Source of the DNA: Atkinsonella hypoxylon
Lineage: Eukaryota > Ascomycota > Sordariomycetes > Hypocreales > Clavicipitaceae
Assembly: GCA_000729835.1 (NCBI GenBank)
Contig: JFHB01000025.1
Coordinates: 124,001 to 188,000, forward strand
Direction: 5' to 3'
DNA length: 64,000 nt
The notes below the pieces were generated by a model that made no database searches, was not told the origin of the DNA, and saw nothing but the letters and a program-made list of their open reading frames with translations. Within the stretch, counting starts at the first letter, position 1, and every line of letters begins with the position of its first letter. A program made the position numbers and the translations under genes. Shown piece after piece: positions 20,991-33,412 of the stretch.

Positions 20991-23900
20991 ACGTGTCCAT
21001 GTACTCTTCGCCTTGTCGGAAGGCTGGTTAGGCTGGGATGGGCATGGGGCGCTGCACAGCGGCGGCTGGCGCGGGCGATGAGAATTGTCTCTCTCTCTCT
21101 TTTTTTTTTTTTGACGTTGTGAAGCATGGCGACTGCCGGCCTTACACTCTTTGTTCACCTCTTGCCGAACGACATCATGACGCTTCCCATGCCTCGCGAG
21201 GTACAATAGGGGGAGCACGGTACTTGGTTAGGTTGGTATTAGAAGCAGACGGGCCGGGCGGCGCTCCGAAGCTGGTGTGACGGTGAAATGCGACGACAAG
21301 TGAGGATTGATGGATGGATGAATGGATGTGAGGAGAATTCGACTGCGGGCTTGGCCTCGACAATCAACGCAGGCTGCATTACGTACCTACACAAACCCAA
21401 GCCGAAATCATGATCTCGATTGTGACTATGACGTGACTGTGACTGTAACTGTGATTGTAATTGTGATTGTTCATGATTGGTTAGCACGACATCCCGCAAA
21501 ACAGCCCTGGAAGTGACATGGACTCGTCAGACACGGGACACGACAACGGCTAGTAACGTTAGTAACTTTAAAAACTTGGCTTTCCCGAGCACGTCGCTCT
21601 TCGAAATCCTCCGTAAATGCGAAACTACAAACACCCGCACGACTTGAATGCCTGCCACCGACAGCGCTCAGACGTCATACGGCTGCATTTTGCATGTCCC
21701 ATCTCCGGTCAGACTCAGGCTATCTCTGACAAGTCAGCTGCATGTGCTCATACGGATGGAATACATATATGATTGATAGACATTGATAGACCTTCTAGTG
21801 GCAGGATGGAAATTTAAAACCCTCTCAAATCGCTGAGCATCAAGCGTTAGCCAGCAACGATTAGGAGACACTTCAGCGGATCCAAACTACATGGTGCTTA
21901 CTTGGGTATGGAGCAGGCCTTCGATTTGGTCGTCGTTTATGGTATTCACGGGATTGTCAAATTCCACGACAGGTCCCAAGCAGAGCATTGGTTGCGGGAC
22001 CACTCATGAAATCTCTCATCCAGATGGATGGCACTTCCGGAGTACAACCTCGGCTTAGTAATGGCAATAGCAAATCGCGGCAAGGTGAGCGTATAAAGTA
22101 AACATCAGGCTGACCGGATATGGCAGCCGGTGTACTTTTGTCGGAGAACTTTGAACGTCCTCGGCCACGTCAATGAGGCATTAAAAGAACTGGTTTTTTT
22201 GAGTATACACCAACACCTCTAGTTCTGACGCACTGCCATGGGACCATGCTACACATACAGATAATACGTTGGCAGTGCTCTGGTAGAAGTATTTGCCCTG
22301 TTTTGAATTGCCAATAGCTCTGCTCTCCCACAAGCTATGCCTCTGCCCGTCAAAATCAGACATGCATAAACAGTCCTCGTGAGACGGTAGCCAGATCCAG
22401 TAGATGTTTCTTGCGCTGGTCAGGTGGCCGGATAGCTCAGCGGTACTACCCGAGCTCTTGGAAGTCTAGATTCTCTTAGTGGGTGCAGCCTAAGCGCGCC
22501 ATGAGAGAGAGTCATGAGTTGCCAAGTTAGGCATCAAACATCATGATCGGAAAACGGATGCTCGGGGAAAAAACGAGGGTTCAAATTCGGTCCTCTGTGG
22601 TGTGCGCACGCTTGGCTAGTTCCTACCCAAGTTCCCGATGTCGTGGCAGAGGGCATCCGTCCTGATGCGACCGACATGTCGCATGCAGTCAAGTCAGTCC
22701 ATGGCGACGGATAAAGGCGGCTCGCCCGTCGAACAGAATTTCTTCGATCTAGCACATGGGGAAACATATTGGTTCGTCTGGGGAATCGCCATTGAACGAA
22801 CATGTCTGCCATTTTAGTCCTGATGCTTGTGAGACCGTGCGTGACCAATGTTCTGAGGCTTTAAGCCTTCATTAGCCATACCATGCCAATCGGTCCTCTG
22901 TGCCTCTCTGGAATGCTTCTGGCAGTTTCCGCTGTGAAAAGTCCGTGGAGGGGCAGGAGTAATTGGCTCGTCATCCCTGATGCCTAGTCATCCCTGTCAT
23001 TCCTCGTCATCCCTCCCTCGCTCGTGATGCCCCTAGCCTCCTTGGCTTCACCAACAAGCTTGCCTACCACGGCCTCCCAGGACAGGAATTGCTCCGGATG
23101 TACATTAGTTAATCATGTCGCGTTCTTGGGCGTGAAGGCCACGGCTGCAGCAAAGACAACATGGTACCCAAGGCCCCAGCCGAATGGACCGCCCCCGCGT
23201 CCTCTTCCGCATGGCGAGAAAATAGCATGCATGATTGTGCAGAACTTCATAATGGAAAACCTTGATAAAGATCCGCTTTCATATCAAATCCTGGCTTTGT
23301 CTGCTCCCGTGACGAAACTTCCCTTGGGTATAATAGCAATGAAACAGGCAATGGAACGTACTTCGTAGCACACAGGAGAAATTCCCTCACATTCCAGCTA
23401 CTTGGGTCCATCCACACACAGCATCTGGAGATGGCGAGCTGGCGAGCTGGTGGCTTGGGTGTGGTAAAACAAGTCGCGTGGCAGTGGTGCCCCCGCCGGT
23501 GAACAAACTGGACGGGAACAGCACGTCAAAGATTTGGCATTCCCTCTAGGTGCCTGCCTACCTGGTACCTACCTGATAGGCTGGCAGCCCCTGGTAGCGC
23601 ATACGTCAGGATTCTGCATCCCATCACCGACACGGGAGTCTGGCTACTCGCCTGTAATACATTTCATTGCTCAAGCTATTATTAGATTACGTCACAATAC
23701 TGAACAAGCTCAGAATTTGGAGAGGATGAGGATGACCTCGTTGCTTATTACCTTTCTCTCGTCCTCGGTGGGAAAATCGCTGTGGAGGACCGATCGATGG
23801 GCTAGAAGCTTCGCGAGCCACTCCTTGCAGCACACTTGCAGAATTGAGAAAGTGGGGCTTGTCGATGCAGCCAAGACTGCTGACTATCCAAAGGTTCCAC

Positions 23901-24633
23901 GATTTTCTGATGCAGCTTCACGCAAACTGCTTGAAGCCAGGTCCGTCCGAGAAGCATGATAACTACATGTTGACAGATGTAGCCAGCCAAGCCAGTGAAC
24001 CATGCAAGAGGGATTTGGTGTCGTTGTGTCCAGACAACCGGTCCTTCCTTTTTGGCAGCGGCTCCTGCCTGTACTTGCAGCCCACCAGGTGTCACAGTGG
24101 CTGAGAACAGCGCACAAGCTGCCGGACTAGCAGCTGATGGCACTTGCTGGCGGCCGTCGACCAATCCGAAACCCCGCATGTCCCACTATGGTTGGTTTTT
24201 TTTTTTGTGCTGGGAAACCTTGAGTGCTCCGGATCAAGAGATTACACTGCCTTGTCTCTCGTGGGCGAGCCTGAACATCCCTCGCGGCCACCCCACGAGA
24301 TTTTAAACCCTCGATGTGACCATCGTTTTTCTGTGACTTGATCTTAATTTCTCTCACAGCGCCGTCACCACAGTCGCCGTCGCAACATATATCTATCTAT
24401 ATCCTGCTCAGGATATTTTCCCTAGCATTCACAATTACTGTCATTGACTCTCCCCGGTCTTCATTACGTCAATTTCTCCACTTGCACCCGCCTAGACTCG
24501 ACGGCCGCTCGTTCACTGGTGTATTATTGAAAATCTTGTAATCACCCCGACTTCATAACCACGTTTTGGTTGCTTTTCCCAGAACTGTCTCGATATATCA
24601 GCTGGCAGCCATCTGTCGCCGTGAGCAGACACA
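20991..24633. other. Gene-free region with a split pol III promoter-like pair
   Basis: About 3.6 kb without an intact gene. Simple repeats of GTGACTGTGA type occur at 21432-21465 and TGGATGGATGAATGGATG near 21310. An A-box-like stretch GGATAGCTCAGCGGT (22430-22444) is followed 130 bases later by the B-box-like GGTTCAAATTC (22578-22588). The last 300 bases are the TPS3 promoter. No other relic was recognised. Confidence 0.4.
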
Positions 24634-27500
24634 ATGACTGTCTTTGTTTGCTCCCTGTATGTCCTAATGCTTGCCCGAACTGCCTCGTTATTTTTGCGCT
24701 GACCACATTTGATTCACTAGCTTCTTGCCCAAGACCATTCAATTCAACCTGCCCGGCACTCCTCCCCGAAGAATTACGCGACGAGGGCAATCAAAAACAT
24801 CAATTCCGCCGCCAAAACTACCGACGAATGCTTTCCCCGCTGAGACGCAACCTAGTCTGTTTGACCCTCGACCTGTCATCACCCCACCTCACACCCCCAC
24901 CGACGAGACTGAGTCTCCAAATCCCTTTGCCAACGAGGACGGTTTTCGAATCCAGTTCCCTCATGAGCTTGGGTCTTCCGACGAGATAGCTTCACGATGG
25001 GGAGCGCGCGCGAACCAGCCACTATCTCGAGCCAACTCCCCTCCTCCGGCCGCACTTTTCGAACGGGACAGAACCTTGGAGAAGGCTCGAGAGCTTGGAC
25101 GGCGGGGACTACTCCAGCCGAAGGCGCACTTGCGCAGTGACAGCCATGACCGAGTGTTCTCGTCAGCCCCGTGGCGAGTAGTCGATGCTGACCAAGGCAA
25201 CGGGGGACTGCGAAACGCAGCTGAAGCTGCAGCACGCGATGGTAAACTTGGAGACTATACTTGGGTTGGGACTTTGGGTATGCCCACTGATGCGCTCGAT
25301 GGAACACAGCAGAGAATGGATATTGAAGATACGTTGGCCAACGATTACGACATGCTGACGGTCTTTTGTTCCGACAAGGATTTTGACGGGCACTACGCTC
25401 ACTTTTGTAAACAGATTCTCTGGCCGGTGTTTCACTACCAAATACCAGACAATCCCAAGAGCAAGGCATATGAGGATCATTCCTGGAAATACTACGTCAA
25501 TGTGAACCAGGCGTTCGCTGACAAGATTGTCCAAAACTGGAAGCGGGGTGATGCTATATGGGTACATGACTACCACTTGCTACTGGTGCCCGGTATGGTT
25601 CGTAAGAAGCTGCCCGACGCCAAAATCGGCTTCTTTCTGCACGTTGCCTTTCCGTCATCTGAGGTGTTTCGCTGCCTGGCAGTGCGCAAGGAGCTCCTCG
25701 AAGGCATGCTCGGCGCCAATCTTGTTGGCTTCCAAATTGAGGAATATACCCGGCATTTTTTGCAGACGTGCAGCAGAATTCTCAGTGTCGAAGCTACGCC
25801 GGAAGGTGTTGAGATGGAGGATCGTTTTGTTGACGTTATCAACACTGCCATTGGAATCGACCCTATTAGCTTGAACACGAATCGTGGCAAGCAGGATGTA
25901 CTACGATGGTTCCAGATCCTGCAAGATCGATACAAGGGCAAGAGGCTCATTGTGGCTCGAGACAAGCTTGACCATGTTCGTGGGGTTCGCCAAAAGCTAC
26001 TAGCATACGAGCTCTTCTTGAACAAGAACCCTCAGTGGCGCGAGAACACGGTCCTGATTCAGGTTGCCTTGTCGTCCAGCCAGAACAGCGACCTTGATGC
26101 CACGGTGTCAGACATTGTCACCCGTGTCAATTCTTCATGGGCCAACTTGGCATATCAACCTGTCGTGTACCTCAAACAGGATATCGACTATGCGCAATAC
26201 CTTGCTTTGCTCACAATTGCAGATGCTCTTATGATCACAAGCCAGCGCGAAGGCATGAACTTGACTTCACACGAATATATTTTCTGTCAAGACGGGAAAA
26301 TCTTTCCCAACCGTAAACATGGGTCGCTGATATTATCCGAGTTTACGGGCACGTCTTCGCTGTTCAGCAAGAGCGAGCTGTATGTCAATCCCTGGGATTA
26401 TCGTCAGTGCGCCGACGCCATCAAGAGAGCCCTAGAGATGGGTGAGGACGAGAAGCTGCGCCGTTGGGAGACACTCCACGAGTCTGTTGCTCGCCATACC
26501 GGCTCCAACTGGTTTGGCGAGCTACTTTCTCATCTTGACCGCGCGTACGACGAACAGCACAAGCGGGATCAAACATCTGTTCCTCGCCTCTCCGTTCAGG
26601 CAGTGAAAAAGATGTACGAAAAATCAAATCGTCGCCTATTCATGCTAGACTATGAGGGGACATTAGTCAGCTGGGGCCCTGTTAATAAGATTATTCCAGT
26701 TAGCCCACAACGTACGCTGGATGTCCTAAACGACTTGCTTTTGGACGAGCGTAACATTGTATACATAATGTCTGGTCGGCAGCCAGAGGAGGTCGACCAG
26801 GTTTTCCGACGAGTACCTGGTCTGGGCTTAATCGCCGAGAACGGGTGCTACGTAAAGTATTGTGGTTCGGAACAATGGGTTGAAATGTCGGACGCTGCTC
26901 AGATTGGTAAATGGAAAAAGCCAGTCAAGGAGATTCTTAGATATTACCTGGAACGAACGCCCGGTGCGGAGATTGAAGAGCGTCGCTGCAGCATTCTGTT
27001 CCACTATGCCGGTGCCGAGGACCAAGAGGCTGCCGCTCGTCTTGCGGCCGACTGTGCCAGTCACGTTAATGATGCATGCGAGTCTCTTAGAGTGCATGCG
27101 ATTGTCCTAGATGGGACAATTGCCGTGGAACCCATGGACTGGACCAAGAGCACGGCTGCGCAAAAAGTGTTTGAAAAGCTCAACAGCCAGACCGGCAAGG
27201 ATGGTGATGAGCACAAGGCTGTTGACTTTCTCATGGTTGTGGGCGACGGCAGGGAGGACGAAAAAGTTTTTAAATGGGCCAACAAGCTTGGGAAGCCACA
27301 AACAGTTCAACATGTGGTGACTGCCAGCCTGGGCAATCGCAATACAGAAGCAGCAACTACCTTGACACAGGGCGTTAGCGGTAAGTGATTTGTACAAAGT
27401 TCACCGTTTCTGACTCGACTTGGATGGATGTACTAATTTTTTTCTTTGTTCTCTCTCTACAGGTGTGCTGAGCTGCCTTCAGCGACTCGCCTCTTTATGA
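24634..27500 (+). CDS. TPS3: Trehalose-6-phosphate synthase/phosphatase complex subunit, Tps3-like
   Basis: Three exons (24634-24656, 24721-27380, 27463-27500) give 906 residues. A tiny first exon codes MTVFVCS and splits Leu 8, continuing LFLPKTIQF. A Ser/Pro-rich regulatory N-terminus is followed by a GT20 synthase-like domain with IWVHDYHLLLVP, FFLHVAFPSSE and REGMNLTSHEYI, then a phosphatase-like (HAD) domain. Its first motif reads DYEGTL instead of DYDGTL, so the second catalytic aspartate is missing; this is typical of regulatory Tps3/Tsl1 subunits rather than the Tps2 phosphatase. It scaffolds trehalose synthesis in the cytosol under stress. The last intron precedes a 12-residue tail (VLSCLQRLASL). 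Confidence 0.87.
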
Positions 27501-29018
27501 TTCACAATCAAAACACACTCCTTAATTTATCACTGGGTTGCTATAAAATATACATGGCGTTTTTGGACGAGAAATATCTTCTTCATGGAACGGAACATAC
27601 GGCACAAATAGTAACTCTCATTCACGATTTACATGGTTCGGGAATACATTTGGAGGGGAATAAGAAGGAAGCAGGGCATGTGCAGAAAGACGGAAGACGG
27701 GAGGGAGAAAATGAACAAAACAAAACAAAACCATACACATGGGGCCAGCCATACGAATATCATGACGAGAGATGTCAGAAGAGCTCCAGCGGCAGCCTCA
27801 CGGCATCAAGTGAAGCAGTCAGCTACAGCACATCGAGTGCAGAGCTATGTTTATAAACCTGTAAGACCTCTTACGTCCATAGTCGACTAGTTGTCTGTCT
27901 ATCGGGGGCCCTTGCAGAGAATAAGGGATATACAAGGATGTGACGAGGGACTGTTAGCGGATGACAATTTCGTAGGAGGGTTATTACTTCCTTATAAGTC
28001 ACTTAGTTTTCTTGCATACTGAGCAAAGCGATTTGGGCGTGTGTTGAGTTCTAACCCCGGTGTAACCCGACTTTTTTTTTTTTTTTTTTTAAACCCCGTG
28101 GTAACAACCATTCGAGCGCTCGGGGTGTATTCTTCGTCCCATACGACCCGTGAAGTTCAAGCGCTATATCGAGAAGTGTGAGCTGCTATTGATTCCGGTC
28201 ATCGCGATACGTTGGGTTTTGGAAGCGGCAAGCCCGGCCACCATTTAAATGACTGAACCCCGCAAACCGATGTCGGCAAGTTGTGACAGAATTGATCTAA
28301 TAGGATTGAGGCCATCACTGGGTGGACTAATACACTGTCCTTACGGCTAGAGCATGTGATTGAGCTAGAACAAGAGCATGCTTTATTTTCAACCTTCAAT
28401 CGTAGCTTAAAATGCCGATTTCATCATGAACGGGCTTAAACTGCGTGCGTTGTAGGTTGTAACTAGCCATGGGCAGCCAAAGGAGTCGAATCCGAGGGTG
28501 GCTCGTGACAGAAGTGACAGAACAATCCGATTGGCTAATTTGTCACCCGCAGGGTCGGACTCATATGAACATGGCCAGGACTGGTGGGGTGGGTGAATTT
28601 CCAAACACTTTGCTGTCTTCCCGAGCCCCAACCCTTGCAGAAGTTTCCAATCTTCCTCGACTCGAGATCAACGTCGTCTACTCGTCCCGACCCCAACCGG
28701 GCTAAGTCATCTCTATTGGCACATTGCAAAGTCGCTGTGTAACGTCGCAGCCCGCATCGCATCGCAGCCCGCATCGCACCGTCGTCAGCTGCATATCTCA
28801 GACAGGTCATTCATTGTGCGTCGAAATCCCTGCTGGATCGTCCTCTTGCGGACGGCGCCGGATTTACCCACTGTACACACAGTCAGGCCCTTCCACTGTG
28901 CGAAGAAAAAGAAGAAGAAAAAGAGGGAAAAAAAGAAAAAAAAAAAAACGGAAAGAAGAAAAAAGTCTACGAAGTCTACGGCATAGCGAACGAATAATAT
29001 ATATATAAATATATAAAA
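27501..29018. other. TPS3-aminotransferase intergenic region
   Basis: About 1.5 kb. It holds a T-tract (28071-28090), an AG-rich tract of A and G (28901-28960) just upstream of the aminotransferase start, and a TA-rich stretch at 28996-29015. CGCATCGCA is reiterated at 28751-28778. No coding relic recognised. Confidence 0.4.
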
Positions 29019-30332
29019 ATGAAAAAAATGGGTGCCTTCCCTCCTCCGCCAGTGAACAGCATTGACTGGTCTAACGTGGGCTTCAAGGTCCGCGAAGGTA
29101 TGTTTTGTCCTTTTGGCATCTCACAATCCCACCTCGCCACTTGCCGACCACTTCCAGGTCAGTGCGTGCTCCCACGCTGACGCACCTATTCATCTCTGCC
29201 AGTCAACGGCCATGTCGAGTCTACCTACTCCAGATCAACTGGGGAATGGACACCGCTTCGCTTCGTCGCCGATCCCTTCATGCGCATCCACGGCATGGCT
29301 CCGGCACTGAACTACGGCCAGCAGGCGTATGAGGGTCTCAAGGCCTTCCGTGGCCCTGGCGATGCGGCTATTACCATCTTTCGACCGGACCGGAATGCTG
29401 TGCGTCTGCAGCACTCTGCAGAAGTGGCCTCGATGGCCAGGGTCCCCGTCGAGCTCTTTGTACAAGCTTGCCGCGCAGCCGTGGCGCTGAACGCCGGCTT
29501 CGTGCCTCCCCACGAGACTGGTGCGGCGTTGTACATCCGCCCTCAACTCTACGGCTCTAGCGCCCAGCTGGGGCTGGATCCTCCCGAGGAATATACCTTC
29601 TGTGTATTTGTCATCCCCACGGGCGTGTACCACGGCACGCACCCGGTCAAGGCACTCATTCTGGACGACTTCGACCGCACCGCGCCCAACGGCACCGGCC
29701 ACGCCAAGGTGGGCGGCAACTACGCTCCGGTGCTGAAATGGAGCAGCAAGGCCAGGCAGGAGGGTTACGGCATCACTCTGCATCTCGACAGCGCGAAGCA
29801 CGAGGAAATTGACGAGTTCAGCACCTCTGGGTTCATCGGCGCGATGGTCCATGGCGACAATGATATCACGGTCGTCGTGCCTGACTCGAAATGTGCCATT
29901 GAAAGCGTCACCAGCGACAGCGTGCAGCAAATCGCCCGCAGCTGGGGGTGGAAAGTGGAAAAGCGACGGGTCAAGTACACCGAACTGCCGTCATTCGCAG
30001 AAGTGTTTGCCGCCGGGACTGCAGCGGCGCTGGTACCCATTCGAAGCATTACTCGCCGCAGGAGTGCCGCCTCTGGAGCTCTGCCTACCGGTCCGCGGGT
30101 GAGCTCCACGGCGGAAGCCGACATCGTCACCTACATCCCCGAGGAGCAGGCCGATGCGGGACCCGTCTGCCTCAAACTGTTGACGCACCTGAAGGCGATT
30201 CAACTGGGCAAGGCGGCGGATGAGTTTGGGTGGAGATGCGAGGTGAGCGAGAAGGATATGCACATCTATGGGGCTACGCTGGACAAAGAACACGAGGACT
30301 GCAACGACGCAGACTGTCTACCATGTAGTTGA
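29019..30332 (+). CDS. Branched-chain amino acid aminotransferase (class IV, BCAT-like)
   Basis: Two exons (29019-29097, 29203-30332; 105-base intron, phase 1) give 402 residues; an in-frame ATG at 29028 is an alternative start. The fold type IV signatures are clear: ALNYGQQAYEGLKAFRG near the N-terminus, YIRPQLYGS, and GHAKVGGNYAP, which holds the PLP lysine. SGFIGAMV and GTAAALVPIRSI follow. It transfers amino groups between leucine/isoleucine/valine and 2-oxoglutarate. No clear mitochondrial presequence is visible, so a cytosolic location is likely. It is alone: no secondary-metabolite genes lie nearby, although relatives occur in peptide toxin clusters. The stretch RRRSAASGALPTGP near the end is unusual and may be a small local change. 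Confidence 0.86.
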
Positions 30333-30858
30333 TGAAGTAGTATGGAGGGTTTGGCGCGCATGGGGCCGAAGAATGAACTTGGTGCGTCAAAGGCTGGTCC
30401 GTTTATGATCGGAGGCGTATGCTGGTACCGATTTGAAACAAGCCGGTGAAATGCGATGCTAGGTTGGTGGCTATTGCGGGATCATGTGGTCGTGTAGCAT
30501 GTGAACCATGATTCGACAGCCAATTGTTGGCAAATGGCATCCGGCTAGTAGAAATGAAGCCCACGGCACTTTGTCCACCGCAATGTAGGCCCACCATGAC
30601 AAGCGTCAGCATATGTATTTACCTACAGAGTCGGGAACTCGGGCATAAAACTATGTACAGGAAGAGAGATCTTTCGTCTTGGGTCCATTACTCGTTACCA
30701 CTTGATCCTATCGCTCGCTCGTCATGCTTTTACCCCATGGCAGATACATCACGTCTGGTGCATATTTGTTCATATAAAAAAAAAAAAAAAAAAAAAGATC
30801 CATTCCTGCTCCTCCAGTTGACCAATCAAGGCAGTCGAATTGAGTAGTGACGCCCACT

Positions 30859-31377
30859 TTAGAACTGCTTGTACTTGTTAATGGCGGCAATGAAATCATC
30901 GTCAATGGGCTTGACCAGGCCTTGAGCAATGGTCCTCAGGTCCTCGGGGACCTTGCTGATGATGGCGTTGCTGAAATCAGTCGTGGCATCATGCTGCATC
31001 TCGAGGTTGAGCAGCACGATGGGGGAGACGATGATGAACTTGTCGAAGCGCGGCTTGTTGACGACGATGGTGTTGAGAGTGGAGTTGACGACGGGGGCGA
31101 GGTTGCCGACGGCAGAGGCGACGGTGAGGCTCTCGGCAAAGGTCAGGTTCTGGGATTTCTGAACAGCCTTGGTGGACGTCTTCAGCTGGTGCAGGAGCTC
31201 GGTCGACTTGGTGGTAATGGGGAGCACGCCGAGGAAGTCGCCGTTCCAGCTGGAGACGGTAGCGCCCAGGGCGGCCGTCTTGTTCTGGATGAGGCCGAGG
31301 GCGTTCAGGACGACGGATGCGTCGGCGAGGACGGTGGCGGCGAGGCCCATGATGGGGAGGCAAGTGCGCAGTTGCAT
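30859..31377 (-). CDS. Secreted HsbA-type (hydrophobic surface binding) protein
   Basis: Single exon, 172 residues. A hydrophobic signal peptide (LPIMGLAATVLA, first 18 residues) is followed by an all-helical, cysteine-free domain with alternating small residues. This fits the HsbA / cell-wall galactomannoprotein family, in which members coat hydrophobic surfaces and recruit secreted enzymes. ISKVPEDLRTIAQG near the end matches the family. The product should be secreted or wall-bound. Long open frames on the opposite strand are shadows of the biased codon use. A 9-base minisatellite lies about 290 bases upstream. Confidence 0.8.
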   Translation of the reverse strand: MQLRTCLPIMGLAATVLADASVVLNALGLIQNKTAALGATVSSWNGDFLGVLPITTKSTELLHQLKTSTKAVQKSQNLTFAESLTVASAVGNLAPVVNSTLNTIVVNKPRFDKFIIVSPIVLLNLEMQHDATTDFSNAIISKVPEDLRTIAQGLVKPIDDDFIAAINKYKQF

Positions 31378-33412
31378 GGTGGACGAGGGTTCGGCCCGGG
31401 GGGGGGGGGCGATGTGGTGTACAAAGATTTTGTTTGGGGTTTGGTTTTTTACTTGAGATGTTGTCTTGTTTGGGGGGGGGGGCGGGAAGGGGGAAATTGA
31501 GAGAGCTGGACACGTGAGGGGGGAAAGGAAGAGTGATGGTTGTGGTGAGATTTTCTAAAGCAGATGTTCGGGATGGCGGGTGATTTATGCTCATTTCGCT
31601 AGTCATCGTGTTTCTTTGATCAGAGGCCGGAATCGAAGTCCCTTTTCCTCTGCATCCGGTGGCCAACGGGCGAAGCGGGCGAAGCAGGCGAAGCAGGCGA
31701 AGCAGGCGAAGTAGGCGAAGTAGGCGAAGTAGGCGTCCGGGGCAGGCACGGCGGAACCAAGGACAAGGGTTCTTCTCTTGACGAGGGCACGTACGTACGT
31801 ACTGCTCAGAAGAATGGCATGGCTTAGGTACCTAGGTAGGTAGTTAACGCGCGGTGTGACCCTATCGAGCCTCGGCACGGATTCCACGAACGTGACAGTG
31901 CCTAGCGAAGACTTGAGGCCGTGATACGCCGTTGTACCGACAAGGATGATGGAATAGCACGGCTGTAGAGTACAAGTTTCAAGTGAGAAAGAGCGTACAC
32001 TAATTACCTACTAGACAACACATGTATAGCCAGGTTCCTGCAATAACCCCCCAATAAAAGGGGGGGGGGGGAGGGGGGAAAGAAACTATCGGCAACTATA
32101 ACTGCGGAGTTGAGTCTGCGATTTCGCTTCGTTGAATTTCCAGTTTGGCTGAGCAATTGTATTTCATTTCATTTTTTGCCCGTTCTTGATCGAGCTTAGC
32201 TTGACGGGCGAGTTGCGGCCGCGCAAAGGCAGCTGAGATGAAACGACGAGCCGAGGCGCTACCGTTGCAACAATCATTCTTGGCCCTTTTCTTCCTTCTG
32301 ATGCGCAGCCGAGAACAGGCTGATTATAGTCTTTGTACTTTGTGCTTTTTCGTCCGCGGCCCCCCCTCCCGTATCACCCGGTACGCCGGTCGCAATCCCA
32401 GGAGTGTGAGTGTGAGTGTTCACGAAAACGCCGCAGATAACTATAGACGTGGCGTTTGGTAATATTCCGCCGTGGAAATCCGTACACGCGAGGTACCTGC
32501 GTAGAAATACTCCACCGAGTGCTCCGTAACGACAAGACTACCCCGGATTCCCACAAGCCGCCTTGCCATCCTTGGAAAAGCTGGCGTCATGCTAGTTACC
32601 GTTCATATCCACAATATGGGCAACATGCGCGATTGGACCGCGTCGTTATCGTTATGGCTGGGGACTTGGGAAACCCGGAGAGGCAAGGCAGGCTGCACAT
32701 GACTATGAGGGGTTGGCACCACTAGTGGCTTGAGAGTTGCCCCACTTTTTGTCGTGTTTTTGTCGTGTTTTTGTCGTGTGAACCTAAGGGAGCCCAACTG
32801 AGTGAGATTGATTGGGTCTATTGGAATAACTAATGCGAGAATAAGCACGGAGTACGGAGTACAGAGTAGTGAGTAGTGAGTTGTATAATGTAGAATGATT
32901 ACCTGAATATCGTGCGTGTACGTGACCATGTGCTGCACATGGCTATACCCTGCAGACCTCTTCTCACATACGTCGTAAGATGCTTGCCCTTATTATTTCC
33001 TGATATGGATGAAAGTTCTTTACAGCTCCACACTTTCAAACGCCGCAAGACATGTGTTGCGCCGAATCCAGGCCCCGGCACAGATGCTGCAGATGCTGCA
33101 GATGCTGGCTGGGTTTAGCTGTTTGTTCTGTGACGCCAACGGAGCTGAGGCGCACCTTGGCGCCATTCGACGCTCGGACGCACACTGTTTGAACAAGTTC
33201 AACGCCAGCAGTAGGATGTCCGATATTTTCTCTTGGGAATCTCAGCTCTGCTCCTTCCTGAGCCTGGCCTTCTGTTTCCGGCACGTACCCTGTAGTTGTC
33301 CTCAGCTTGACTACCGTTGTTGTCATATTCAATGACTGATAAACAAGTAGCTGGTATCTGATAGCGTAAATGGTCCAACCAGAACTGTCTTGACACGCAC
33401 CGGTCCTGGGGT
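31378..33412. other. Gene-free region upstream of the HsbA-type gene
   Basis: It contains G-runs (31397-31410, 31473-31482, 32059-32076), the minisatellite below, a palindrome TAGGTACCTA (31825), a three-fold repeat of GTTTTTGTCGT (about 32745-32778), and ATGCTGCAG three times (33082-33105). No gene recognised. Confidence 0.4.
31668..31735. repeat. 9-base minisatellite
   Basis: Seven full copies of RGGCGAAGY plus a partial eighth, with two initial GGGCGAAGC, two AGGCGAAGC and three AGGCGAAGT units in blocks. The block order shows growth by local duplication. Its length is a multiple of three, but no coding use is supported. Confidence 0.9.

Noticed and set aside
24879..25469. 196-codon minus-strand frame
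   Set aside because: Antisense to the TPS3-like coding region with no recognisable motif.
29235..29930. 231-codon minus-strand frame
   Set aside because: Antisense shadow of the branched-chain aminotransferase, which has clear catalytic motifs on the plus strand.
30847..31500. 217-codon plus-strand frame
   Set aside because: It is the antisense of the HsbA-type gene; Gly/Asp/Glu-rich shadow composition and no family features.
30989..31666. 225-codon minus-strand frame
   Set aside because: Alternative frame over the HsbA-type gene and its G-rich leader; Pro/Arg/His-rich composition is typical of a shadow.
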